Assembly: GCA_965112735.1 (NCBI GenBank)
Contig: OZ218954.1
Span: 1,426,001 to 1,490,000 of the forward strand
DNA: 64,000 bases
DNA from: Phaeosaccion multiseriatum
Taxonomy: Eukaryota; Ochrophyta, other classes
Direction of reading: 5' to 3'
Part shown: one piece after another, positions 53,088 to 64,000 of the stretch
How the letters are laid out: every line of letters begins with the position of its first letter
Numbering within the stretch: position 1 is the stretch's first letter
Translations under genes and position numbers: made by a program
The notes under the pieces: generated by a model
What the model was told of the DNA's origin: nothing
The model's input: only the letters and a program-made list of their open reading frames with translations
The model's database searches: none

Positions 53088-53112
53088 GATGCAGTCCCTC
53101 CCTCCCACTTCA

Positions 53113-54706
53113 CATCAGCACACTGGGATCAAGAAGGGCTGGAGTCGGTAAGGGAAGAATCGAAGGAAACGAGGAGGTTAGCGACCTCCAGAAGGCCATT
53201 TGTGGTTTATTTCCCATTTCCTTCTACGTACGTCTCTTCCTTCACCACCCCAAGCCCAGCAGCACTGCTCAGTACACTGGGAAAGTAGGAAAGGTGATGG
53301 GGGGGCAACAGGCTGGGCTGGGGTCGGTGAAGGAAGACTTGCGGCGATGACGGAATCCACTGCCGAAGACCCTCCTTCAGCTTGGCAACCGGGAGGGCCT
53401 TCGGCCGTGGATCTGTTCTTATTGGAAGTGCTCCTTCACCGACCCCAGCCAAAGTCTGCAGGGAAATGGAGAAAATTCGTTGCTCCTATAGCCCCTGAAG
53501 CGCCCGCCTGACGGTGATCGTGTTGGGAAGGCTGCGATTACCACCAGAGCCGCTATTGAACGCCGTAGAGAGGATGCTGCTGTTTGGGGAAAGGGCATGG
53601 CCGCCATCTGCCTTCTCGGGGGGGGGGCTGAGTCAACCAAGAGAGCGCAGGGGCGTGGTATGTGGATGGAACGCCAATAGGCAGCTTATTTCTGGTGCAG
53701 TTACGGTGGTAACGGGCGGTGCGTGTTCGGGCGTCTAGAGCCCTGTGACTGTGTCGGCAATGACTCTTTTTGTTGAGTCTTTCAGAGATATTATCATCAA
53801 CAACGGAGGCATCTGTCTCTTAAACTAAAGGGGGGACGAACACTTCACTCAGAAAGGTGGCCAACACGCCGTTTCTGAGTCGTGTATTGAGGCTGGGTTG
53901 TATGTGAGACTTACTGCGCTGCCTTGTTCTCCGATCGATGGTGATCGTGATTGTGCGAACGGCGTTCTTGGGCTGGACACGAGGCTATCTGAACCCTGGC
54001 GGGAAGTTTCACAATCACTTGAAAGAAAGGAGGCCCAGAGGTCCTCCACTCTGTTCGGGCTAAGAAGGCAGGGGCAGCGATGGCTGTGCATCGATGGGGC
54101 GGTGCTCGTGTCTGTCAAAGGCCCGCTGATCTGCGGTGGTCGCTTCGCCGCTTGCCTGTTTGGGGGAGCACTTAACCACATTACGAGCAGCTCGCGGTTC
54201 CCTCCATGTTTGCACGCACACTCTCCTGTCTCTCTCCTGTCTTTCTCCTGTCCGTCAGTCTTGCGCATACGGAGATGCGAGACGGGCTTTGGTTGAGAAA
54301 CGCGCGTTTCCAGTGTAGGAAGGTGGAGGGGGGTGACCAGCACAGGGCAGATGGGGATCAAAGTGCGCGTGATGGGTGTGGCGCTATCGGAAGCGCAGTG
54401 TAATAAGGAAACCTGTGAATGTCAAACTGTACATTGTTTCCTCGTCAGCTTCGCTCTTCGCTACACCCCTCTTCCGGTGAGAGAGACATGAGAAATCTTC
54501 TCTCTCCCTCTCGCGTGCCCTCACCTTCACTCTACGCTCTGCGGTACATTCCCATAGTGCGTCTTTATTTACAGCTCGAGGCCTTCTTCCTTTCGGACCA
54601 ATACCATACATGTAGACCCCCGTTCCTCCCTTCTGCACATGGCAGACAGCCCGCTACTACCACCACACCGATCTGCCTTCCTTCCTCCCCTCCCTTCTCT
54701 CCCTAT
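53113..54706. other. Region without a confident gene
   Basis: 1.6 kb between the duplicated micro-gene and the S28 peptidase stop. Short ORFs exist: 53347-53511 encodes 54 residues ending GKWRKFVAPIAPEAPA; another frame at about 53520-53685 reads AAITTRAAIERRREDAAVWG. They lie in different frames and could be remnants of one broken gene. An inverted repeat GGCTGGGGTCGGTGAAGGA lies at about 53315-53332 with its complement at about 53431-53449. No family recognised. Confidence 0.45.
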
Positions 54707-56361
54707 TCACTCAAGGAGGAGCGCCTGCTCCTCCTCCTCCTCCTCCTCCTCCTCCTCCTTGCCATCATCTTCGCTCAGCCACTTGCGCACCTGCTCCCAG
54801 ATACGCTCCCTCGCCTCCACAACCGCCTGTGAGTCGGAACCTTTGGAGGGGTGGGTCCAAAAGTGATGCGAGGCACCCCTCACACTGAGCACCACCTCTT
54901 CCTCCGGCGACGGCGGCGAGTGGTGGCACGGCGTAGGTTCGAGCACGCCCTGGGCATACCAAGGGTCGATGTCTCCGTTGGGGAATACGATGCGAGTGTG
55001 GCAGGCCCCACTCCCACCGTAAAACTCATTCGTATACGTCACCGCGTCTGTCACCTCTGCCGCGGTGATGCCAAAGGCCCGGCCGCACATGTCCAAGTCG
55101 TCCTGCAGTGTGTGTAGCCCCAGCGTGTAGGGACAACCTTCGCGCTCGCAGGGCTGGTAGAAGCCGAACTCCGTGCACGTTTGATACAGCCACGCCTATT
55201 GGGGGGCGGGAGTGGAGAGCAAGAAGCAGGCGGGAGGATGGCACCAGAAGTGACAAAGAGGATGGGTGGGCGGGTGGGTAAACGGGTGAGAGAAGAGCGA
55301 CAGGAGCTTACGTCACACGGAAAATGATGGGCGACCGACCGGTACGACAGGAAAGTATCCCCGTCGATTGTGCCACGTATCCACTGGCAGCGCACTTGGT
55401 TTACCATACAGTTGTATGGCACTTACTTACCCGGTCTGGGTTACTCGTGTCTGTCGGGTATGTCTCGGCAGCTTCGATAGCCTTGGCAAAGTCTTCGCAT
55501 TCCTCCGTCTCCTCTTCCTCCCCCTCCTTCCTTTGCAGCTGTACCACCAACTGCTGCTGCTGCCGCTGGGCCTGCCTGAGGTGTGCCAGCCGCTTGACAG
55601 GACAGCCGAGGCTCTCATCCGTCATAACGTCACACACCTTGGCGATGTTGCACAGGGGCTCTGTGTGGTGACGGAGGAGGAGGGGCAGCGGGGCAAAGGG
55701 TGGGAAGGGGGGGTCAGAAGAACGGATGGAAGAGGGGTAACAGACGGGAGGGGAGGGTCAGAAGAAGGTGCCGCAAGCACCTGTTGGGACGGGCAGTGAG
55801 CAGATGGCAAGCAAGCGCTTCGCAACATACGATGAGGGGCTTGTGCCTCCCCACACCACGCAGTTTGATGCACGGGTTGGTGATACATGTGATGCCTTCA
55901 GGGCGATCGGGGCGTGTGCTCGGTCAGTAAAATCAGGGCCATACACAACGAGCACCAACAAAGACAATGCATTCTGTGATCTACTGTCTGGAGGACAGGG
56001 GGGAGGGGGGTTGTTGTGTTTCACCCTTTCCTTGGAGGAGTGGGGACGATACCTCATCCAATCCAATCTCCAGTCTCATTTCATCTCACATCGAGTCATT
56101 TCATCCCCATGTTGTCCCCCCCCCCCTCCCTCCCCGAACTGGTCTCACCGGTACACGAAGGATCGTTCTCCTGCACGGGAAAGTAAACCACTCCATCACC
56201 GCTGAACAGCTTTTGTCCCTCCTGACGCTCCAGCGGAGAGGCGCTGCACAGGCCGAAGCTGCATCAAGTAAGAGAGGAGAGGCGAGGGGGGCAGGGAGAC
56301 ACCAGGGGGTCGTCAGGTAAGGAGGAGGAGGAGGAGGAGGAGGAGGAGGAGGAGGAGGATG

Positions 56362-56412
<51 letters not shown>

Positions 56413-56428
56413 GTGGTGATGATGATGG

Positions 56429-56476
<48 letters not shown>

Positions 56477-58100
56477 GGATCATGATGATGATGATGATGA
56501 TGATGATGATGGTGATGATGATAGTGATGATGATGATGATGATGTGATGATGATGATGACACGCTGGGGGAGCGCGACACAGGCAGCAGTATAAACTCTC
56601 AACGCTCTACAATTCACCCTCCCTTCCGCCACTGCTGACTTCAACTCGTGCACCACAATCCCCCCTACTTTGCTCATTATACGGTCTGTATGGAGGAGGG
56701 TGATGACGAAAATCAAGGACTTACTGTTCCGCTAAGGCGTCCCGTCCATCCCCAGTGGCGAGCATGTCTCCGATGATGGCGTGGCCCTTCTCGACCGCCG
56801 CCGCACAGGCCTCTGACCCGCCCACGATGGAGTCCGCGAGACTCGCTCGCACCTGTAGATCAAAGCGCAAAGCACAAAGAAGAGGAGAGAGGAGGGAGAG
56901 AAGAAGAGGGGGAGGGAGGGAGGGAGGGAGGGAGGGAGGGAGGGAGGGAGGTAAGGAAGGAGGGAGGGAGAGAGGGAGGGAGAGGGGGAGACATGAGACA
57001 AAAGCCCCCCCCTATCTATCGCTCACACTCACAAGGGAAACGGCGGAGCTGAAGGTGCTAAGATGCGTACGACTTGAGCACATTGAAAGAAACAACTCTA
57101 CAAGTCCCCAGCTCACAACCTCCTCATTCTTCTCTCTCTCTCTCTCTCTCTTCTCTCTCTTCTCTCTCTCCCTCTCTCTCTCTCCCTTCTCTCTCTCTCT
57201 CTTTCTCTCTCCCTCTTCTCTCATCTTTGACGCACCACGTGGTTGTATTCCTCAAAGTCGAGGGTGGCTTGCAGAGGAGAGGACGAAGACACGGCTCCGT
57301 AAATGAGGTGAGGGTACTTGACTCTGGCCCATGCCGCCAGCATCCCCGGATATGAGCCACCCCAGGTCACCCACTTGGCATCGCCGGGGAGCGATAACCG
57401 CTCGCTAATGAAACCGTGGAAGACAGAGATGTCCGCCAAAGCCTGCTGGGAACTCAGCCACTGCAGGTGCTCTGTGGTCCAGCTGCTGCCGTCGGCGTCG
57501 TTGGAGAAAGGGACCGACTCGCCGTAGTACCTGTGCTCGAGCGCCAGCACAAGCGCCCCTGTTTGTGTGTATGTAGAGCAAGCAAGTTAGTCACGCCATA
57601 CGAAGGACGGGAAGGAACTACCACGCGAAACATCTGCAATTACTACTACACATCCCTCTCCTCCCTCTCCTCCTCTCCCTTCTTCTCCTTGAGCTTTCTT
57701 CACATAATAAAAGCCTCCCACCTTCTTGCTCGGCCAATTCCACGGCATCCGAGCAGTGCACACTATCGGTCACAACCGTAATGTCTACCGGGGGGCCTTC
57801 ACCGCACACGCACAGAAACACCGAGGCGGGTCCAGCTGCAGCAGTGAAGTATCGAGAGTTAACAAAGTATCTCTGCGAGAAAGTCTGGTGGTTCTGCCGG
57901 TTGAAGTGATCGAGTTGTTGGTCGAAGTAAAGCTCCTGAACATCATCATCGTTGTCTGCTGCTGCTGCCCCCCCTTCTATCACCTCTCGCCCTCCGTGCC
58001 CTGCGGAGAGGCCGGAAAGCTTGAGGTGTTGGAGGGCATTGTTGCACCAGGGCAGAACAAAGAGCAGCAGCAAGAGGAGCGACCCACCACTACGAGTCAT
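54707..58100 (-). CDS. Serine peptidase family S28 (lysosomal Pro-X carboxypeptidase/DPP II-like)
   Basis: S28 enzymes cleave Pro-containing peptides in acidic compartments or outside the cell. Exons: 58100-57722, 57558 to about 57235, 56852-56725, 56258-56149, 55660-55431, a middle exon ending 55312, and 55195-54707. The ATG at 58100 is followed by a signal peptide (SLLLLLLFVLPWCNNA). Then come QQLDHFNRQNHQTFSQRYFV, ALEHRYYGESVPF, the nucleophile motif WGGSYPGMLAAWARVKYPH, AWLYQTCTEFGFYQPCER, the Asp motif FPNGDIDPWY and the His motif ASHHFWTHP. All three catalytic residues are therefore present. The tail ends in a Glu run. The start of the middle exon is unclear: the visible intron before it would be only about 36 bases. 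Homology is clear; the exact specificity is not. Confidence 0.9.
56325..56562. repeat. (GGA)n followed by (TGA)n microsatellite in an S28-gene intron
   Basis: About 235 bp in the intron between exons 56852-56725 and 56258-56149. It yields spurious poly-His and poly-Met frames. Confidence 0.95.
56908..56987. repeat. (GGGA)n microsatellite in an S28-gene intron
   Basis: GGGA units upstream (sense) of the acceptor of exon 56852-56725; pyrimidine-rich on the coding strand. Confidence 0.9.
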
Positions 58101-58372
58101 GAGGACAGCTTGTGCCTTGTAAGGGGCAGGCAGGGAGAAAGAATGAGTGAAGGGCGAAGGAGGGAAAAAACACAAAACACCGTCCACACCAATTGTGAGT
58201 CTTTCTCTATAACCAACACATGTGGCTGCTTTCCACCACACTCGGCCGCCCCGGAGGGTGAGAAGGGATAATACAGCGGCCGGGGAGGTGGGAGAAGGTT
58301 TCGGTTCTTACAAGAGGTTTTATTTTCTTTCTCTCTCATGTTTGTTATTAGAACGAAAATCCTTAGCCTAGC
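58101..58372. other. Intergenic region between the S28 start and the SLY1 stop
   Basis: Only 272 bases separate the SLY1 stop from the ATG of the next minus-strand gene. They must hold the SLY1 3' end and the S28 promoter. No distinctive element seen. Confidence 0.5.
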
Positions 58373-60583
58373 TCAGGCACTCGCCCCCCCCAGACTCATG
58401 AGCTGTGTCAAGAAGCCGTCGGCGTTGAGCAGCTCTGTGCAGCCATAGGTCACTCCGAGGTCTCCTTTGCCGCTCCTTGCCCGCGTCGAAGCGTAGTCCT
58501 GGAGATTCTGGAACTCTGTGTAAGTGCCTCCGCCGATCATGAATACAATGGCGTCCCGGGGGGGTGCGCGAGCCCTCGACGCCGCTGGGGGTGGGGGACG
58601 AGGAGGAATGGGAGAGAGGGAGGGAGGGAGGGAGGGAGGGAGGGAGGGACGGGGAGGGAGGAGGCGAGGGAGGGAGGGAGGAAGGGAGGTGGGAGGGAGG
58701 AGGGTATGAGAGGGAAGAAACTGATGCAGAGGTGGGGAGGGGAGAAGGATATTCCTTTGGTGGAAGAAGGCTGCAAGGTGCCGATCACCACACCACCTCG
58801 TACGGCCCTAACGCACGCACACACGCACCTGCTGCAGCAGCGGCGCTTGCAGGATCGGCCGCCCCACCCATGCCGCCCACTGCGCCTGAGCCGCCGCTGC
58901 GCAGCTTGGGATCGAGGAAGAGGAAAGCTTCGTCCTCCTGCAACAGGCAGGACAGGGGGGGTATACATGAGGATAGGGGGGGTATGCATCAGGACAAGGG
59001 GGGGTATGCATCAATCAGCACAACAAAGGGGCACCGTCTGGCAAATCGAACGCGCCACCCCCCATCCGACTGCCCCACCCTCCCTTCTCCCCGTCCTCTG
59101 CCGCCTTATCATTCCGCCCCTCCTCGCCCCTCCTTGCTCTTCTCCGTACCTCCTTGTGCTCCAGCAAGGCATCCAACGCTGCGGTGACGTATGTCATATT
59201 CGCCCTGCTCAGCAGCTGCCCGGCCGTTGCCGCGGCCTTCGCCAAGAGTCCAGTGGCGCCTGTGAGGGGGGGGGGGGGTGGTGAGGGTGTGAATACGCTT
59301 CAGGGGAGAGCGTGGCAGGGTGTGTGTGTGTGCGTGTGTATGCGTGTGTATGCGTGTGTGTGTACGCGTGTGTGTATGTGTGTATGTGTGTAGGCTGCTT
59401 GACGGGCTGACTGACTGACTGACTGACCTGTCTGCGCTTTGGCCAAGAGCCCTTGCATGAACTTCGGTGCCCCTCCTGAGGCAGGCCCTTCCGACGTAGC
59501 CCCCTCGGGCACCGCTGTGGGCATGTGCTGGAGTGCCACCTTCTCGACAAACAAAAACAATACCCGAGCAAAAGGGTGGGCGAATGAGTGACCGTGTGAA
59601 TGGGTGCATGGGTGGATGGTTGAACGTACTAATGTCCAAAGGAGAAGTTGAAGGTAGTTTTGTCTTCCGATAAATCTCTCCCACCTCTGCCCCATTCCTC
59701 GTGCTTATGATTACCTGTTGTCTCAGATAAGTCAAGGCCGCGATGCCATTCTCCAGCTCGCTGCTCGCACTCGCATCTCCCTCCCCTCCTCCTCCTCCTC
59801 CTCCTCCTCCCCCGTTGCCCCCTGCCTGTCCTCCGCCTCCTCCGTACGCTGCCCTCAGCACTTCTTGCAGCTCCCCAAGCTCCGGAGGGGAGGGCCTTGC
59901 CACAAGCACGTACACTCCGAGCAATCGGAGCTTGTCCCGCAGAGAACCCTTTCCCGTTTGGACGAGACTCACTACCGTTGCTCTGCATAAGGGGAGACAG
60001 GCACATACACACATACATACATACATACATACATACATACATACATACATACATACATACATACATACATACGTAAATACACGTGATCAGACAGGGAGAG
60101 AGGGACAGGTTCTGTCTCGCGCACGCATGCACACATCAAATACCTGTCTCCCCTGTTGGCCGATACCATGCTCTCCTCGGCCTCGAACAGCACAGGCACC
60201 TCCCTCTCTGCGATGATGTCCATGACGGCCTTGAGGATGTTGGTGTGCATCTCCAGCTTCTTCTTCCTGCCATGCACACACACGCACACGCACGCACACA
60301 CCCACACACGCACACACGCACACACACGCACACAGAGATAAGTAAGATGGTGATTGAATCCTCTCATGAGCGGTCCGGTACAACGTTTTGATTACGCTTT
60401 CACTACGGCGCCTGCTACACTTGTCTACACGTGTCTCCTTCTTCTCCTGTCCACACCCTTTGTATAGCCCCACATCCGTCTTCTCCTTCCTCTTCTCCGC
60501 CCTGCCCTCCCCACCCTCCTCCCTACACATCTCCCTGCTCTCCTTCCTCTCCCCCCCCCCTCTGCCGTCCCCACACACCCACG

Positions 60584-60652
<69 letters not shown>

Positions 60653-63452
60653 CTCTCCAGCAGTGCGGGCAGAGACTCCACTGCCGCTGCCAGGTCGTGC
60701 GTGCCCCCGCCACTTTTCGCCCCCCCTCCGGCTGCGGCGGCTGCAGCCGAGTGAGCAGCTGCGGAAGAGGTGATGGACCCTGTGGGGTAGAGGGGTAGAG
60801 GGTAGATGATAGAGGTTAGAGAGTGGAGAGCAGAGGGCGGGGATGGATATAGAGCGAGGAACAGCACAAGACCAGCAAGACAGTACACAAACATGAGTTC
60901 CGAACCAAGTCTTGTCTTACTCCTTTGGTCCTTTCGTTCGTTCGTCCCTTCATCCTTCATCCGGATCTAGACGAAGTCTGCTTGGTGAGTGAGTGCCCCT
61001 ACCCTAGAGGGGAGGAGAGGGGAAACAATCCACGCCCCTCTTCTTTGTACGTCTGCGCGACTGTCTGGGCGACTGCCTGCCATTCTGTTCCCCTCCTGCC
61101 TCCTCGCCTTCGTCTTCTCTTTCGGCGACGGGGGGGGGGGGGAGGGGCAAGGATATACCCCCCCCTCCCTCCCATACTGCTGCCCCATCCCTGCCCGTCC
61201 TGGAACTAAATCACTCTCTCTCCCCTCTCTCTCTCTCTCTGCCACTTCTTCCACTACTTTTCTCCCACTGCACTCACTCACTCACCCCCTTGCACGCCCT
61301 CCAAGCTGATGCCTGCCGCAGACGTCCGCCTCCGAATGTCCTCCTCCTCTTGCGTCACCTATGGCCGTTACAGAATAGGGTGGTGTTTGTGGTGACAGAT
61401 AAGACATCGCATCAGTAAGATGGTCCTGTAGACACACAATCCTTCTCTTAACAAAGAGAGAAACAGGTGTGAGGTGTGAGCCCCCCTGCATCTATCCGAA
61501 CACTTGGGACCGTACGTTCTGAAACGCTTGAATCCCATCCCCTTGCGACTCACCCCCATCCACCACACCCCACCCTACTCCACCCCACCCCACCGCACGC
61601 ACCCACACCCATCCACTGCCATCCCACCCCAACCCACCTGCGCCAGCTCCATCCCGTTGGCCTCGATGGCCTCTGGGAAGGAAGCACCCTTGTGCTGCGC
61701 ATAGAAAGCGTCCGTCTCGCAGTTGACGTCATACGTCTTGCGTTGTCTCTTGGCTGCCGCCCCCGCCCCGCCCCCTCCTGCTCCACCCTTGCCGCTACTA
61801 ACATCAACAGTGATGCGGTTTAGGCGATGGTTCAGCAAGTCGTCTAGCAGCGCCTGTGTGGGCGCGTGTGCGCGCGCGTGTGTGTGTGCGTGTGTACGTG
61901 CGTGTGTGTGCCGCGCAAGAGGGGGCATTTCGACAAACCAATCATCACAAGCCAAAAAAAACAAGGAGGGTAGGGCATCACGTCAAGACGACTCGTGATA
62001 AAAGACGACATGCGCATGGGTGGGTGCGTCTTCGACAGTGTTGCCCATGACAGCGGGGAGGCTTTTGGGGGGGGGGGGGGAGAGGCGTTGCAGCACACAA
62101 TCGCACGGCACTTGTCTAGAGTGACCCACTGCTTCCTTCCGCTCCGTCGCCGACCGTTCCCATGTATCACCAACTGCTACTGCTCGCCTTCGCGCTCCTC
62201 ACCCCGCGGCTTGCTCGTCCTGTTTCTCCCTCCTCACCTGGTACGTGCTGTTGTGTCTGAGTGCTGATATCAAGTCTCCCGTCCTGTCCAGCAAGACAAG
62301 CACCGGTCGCTGATAGGAAGACACGCCCCCGCTGCTAAAAAGCCCCCCACCTCCCCCTCCTCCTCCTGCTCCCCCCCCTCCTCCCCCCGCCTTGCCGCCT
62401 CCTCCCAACAGATGGTCGCTAATGAGGGAGTTGAGCTGTCTGGCAACCATCTCAGCCGCACCCCCTCGGGGAGCCCTGATCACGGGCACCACTTTGAGAG
62501 TAGCCAGCACGCTGAGCAGTCCGTACGAAACGGCAGTCATGGCCGCGGTGATTTGGGTATCTCCGCACGACGGGTGGTTGTAAGCCAAGAACGACCCGGG
62601 CTGTCAATGATTAATATTTGGACAGAGAGACAGGACAAAATACACGAAACACAGACGCGCGCGCACACACACATTATGATGATTAGTACCCCAGACAGGT
62701 TCGTTCGGCGGTAGTAGCCGGGGGGTGGGGGGCTGGAGAGGGCGAAATGACGTTACAGAAAAAAAAAGAGGCAAGCGGTCTGATCATATCATCCGCGGTG
62801 GTATGTGTGTACGGGGTTATGCAGGCAGCAGTGGGGCTGAGGTGGACGGAGCAGCAAGCCGAGCCAGAGCGACGACCAAGCCGACCGACTGTCCCCCTCG
62901 ACCCCTCCCTCCCCCTATACCTTACGTACGACCCTATACCTTACGTACGACCCTATACCTTACGTAGGACGTCCCGAGGACGAAGGATCGTACCTGATTG
63001 AGGTGAAACAGACGCGGTTCCAAGGACACAAAGTCCAGGTATCGGTCCACAATCTTGCTCACCTGAGAACGGGTGGGGGAGGGGGGGATTGGAGAAAGGG
63101 TGAAAGAGGGAGATAGAGAGAGGGAGGGAGAGCGAGAGGGACCAAGTGAGAGGGAGAAAGAGAAAAGAGACGCGGTGAAGGAACAGAAGGGGGGGAGAGA
63201 GACGCAAGAGATATTCATGGGTGCGGAATACGCTTTGTGATACTTTCATTGAAAGAGTGGGGGAAAGCGTTCAGGGAAAACATTGCACCACCATAATGTG
63301 AAGCCCTCATGTATGCACTCAAGTGTCTCTCTCTCGCAATCACACACTCACTGATCCACTCTGACTAACACATCCAGTCACAAAAACATGCACACACGCG
63401 CACACATACATACATACACACACACAAACACACACACACACACTCACACACA

Positions 63453-63490
<38 letters not shown>

Positions 63491-64000
63491 AACCATTTGA
63501 GCGGAGCCCGACGTGGTGACTTGCTTGGCGAGGCTCTCCATGAGGGGCCGCTCGAGCTTGCTGGACAAGTTCAGCGACACAGATGCGTACAGCAGGCGGG
63601 AGCAGTCCTGCAGGGCCGTAGTGTGAAGCAAGGGGGGCCGTATGGCATTCAACACGTGCATGTTCGCAGGGCACGCAAAGGACAAGAGGGGTGGGGTGGG
63701 TTGGGGTTGGGTGGGGAGGGAGGTGGAAGACAGGTAGTGAGGTTACTATTCCGACAAGGCGTGCACTAGCAATGCTTTCTTCTCTCTCTCTCTCTCTTTC
63801 CCGAATTGGAAGAAGCCCTCTATCCAAAGCTATTATTGGACTCTCTGAACAGCCGGGAGGGGGAATGGAGTTCACAAGGCCCTCACCCCCCCCCATCTTC
63901 CCTGCCCCTCCTTCATTCCTGTGAGGGCAAGGTCATACCTCCTTGAAAGTGGTACCACGCACACACGCAGACACACGCGCGCACGCACGCACACACGCAC
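58373..64000 (-). CDS. SLY1: SLY1/SCFD1, Sec1/Munc18 protein of ER-Golgi transport (partial, N-terminus beyond right edge)
   Basis: SLY1 binds syntaxin-5/Sed5 SNARE complexes and drives fusion of ER- and Golgi-derived vesicles. Exons seen: 63607-63494, 63062-62994, 62600-62238, 61853-61638, 61358-61286, 60779-60653, 60266-60144, 59982-59715, 59539-59428, 59259-59150, 58937-58829, 58584-58373 (stop). Signatures: SKIVDRYLDFVSLEPRLFHL, VPVIRAPRGGAAEMVARQLN, RPVLVLLDRTGDLISALRHN, AFYAQHKGASFPEAIEA, KKLEMHTNILKAVMDIIAER, EEDEAFLFLDPKLRSG and the C-terminal FMIGGGTYTEFQNLQDYAST with TYGCTELLNADGFL. The order matches animal and yeast SLY1 throughout. Gly- and Ala-rich inserts replace linkers. The first exon(s) encoding the N-terminal Sed5-binding region are not in the window or not recognisable near 63940. 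Confidence 0.93.
60003..60072. repeat. (CATA)n microsatellite in a SLY1 intron
   Basis: About 17 units upstream (sense) of the acceptor of exon 59982-59715. Confidence 0.95.
60590..60650. repeat. (CA)n microsatellite in a SLY1 intron
   Basis: Almost pure CA run beginning right after the donor of exon 60779-60653 (TG repeats on the sense strand). Confidence 0.95.
62918..62968. repeat. 19-bp tandem triplication in a SLY1 intron
   Basis: Unit CCCTATACCTTACGTACGA occurs three times, the last with a one-base change, 26 bases downstream (sense) of the donor at 62993. Confidence 0.9.
63370..63490. repeat. (CA)n-rich microsatellite in a SLY1 intron
   Basis: CA-dominated tract with CATA interruptions, directly downstream (sense) of the donor of exon 63607-63494. 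Confidence 0.92.

Larger units (their letters stand above)
52495..53112 (+). repeat. Perfect 309-bp tandem duplication
   Basis: Two units, 52495-52803 and 52804-53112, identical by eye including intron, UTRs and both splice sites. Each carries one complete micro-gene. Confidence 0.95.

Noticed and set aside
56101-56580. Poly-His and poly-Met ORFs
   Set aside because: They are products of the (TGA)n repeat in an S28-gene intron; there is no protein signature.

Overview
This is a nuclear window from an intron-rich microbial eukaryote. Several genes can be rebuilt exon by exon with GT-AG introns (plus two GC-AG introns), and their products are purely eukaryotic: a GATOR2 subunit, a Sec1/Munc18 protein, an EBP2 nucleolar factor and a centrosomal CEP70-like protein. 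I see no bacterial operons and no RNA genes. The gene mix, the GTGAGT/GTACGT-type donors and the very long (GGGA)n tracts suggest a heterokont-type alga (a eustigmatophyte such as Nannochloropsis/Microchloropsis is my best guess), but nothing in the sequence proves the lineage.

Layout. 58-7290 (minus): a tandem-repeat cyclic-nucleotide-gated-type K+ channel that runs off the left edge. 8706-17730 (minus): a large FUSC/ArAE-type membrane protein of about 18 exons. 18473-19552 (minus): a NIF/FCP1-type HAD phosphatase-like protein. 19996-23455 (plus): two ankyrin paralogues, one truncated and one of ten repeats, separated by three copies of a palindromic inverted-repeat element (family A). 24080-26359 (plus): a disordered charged protein with a helical tail. 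27144-27607 (plus): a weak small gene. 28089-37164 (minus): MIOS, a subunit of GATOR2. 38606-40072 (minus): an intronless GT61-type glycosyltransferase flanked by dispersed repeats. 41312-43419 (minus) and 43547-45601 (plus): EBP2 and the queuosine-salvage glycosylase QNG1, head to head, 127 bp apart. 46617-52315 (minus): the CEP70-like protein. 52545-53087 (plus): a perfect 309-bp tandem duplication of a two-exon micro-gene. 54707-58100 (minus): an S28 serine peptidase with a signal peptide. 58373-64000 (minus): SLY1, running off the right edge.

The genes do not form one pathway. They cover membrane transport, growth signalling (MIOS), ribosome biogenesis (EBP2), tRNA-base salvage (QNG1), secretion (SLY1, S28, GT61) and the centrosome (CEP70-like).

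Two features of the DNA stand out. First, huge microsatellites sit inside introns. They are usually pyrimidine-rich on the sense strand and abut the 3' splice site, so they look like expanded polypyrimidine tracts. Second, two related families of short non-coding inverted-repeat elements are present. Both start with TCG, and the best copies are flanked by 6-bp direct repeats. They carry repeated TAATCAG-type (family A) or GATAGCG-type (family B) words separated by a shared GC-rich palindrome. I find no coding capacity in them and do not recognise them.
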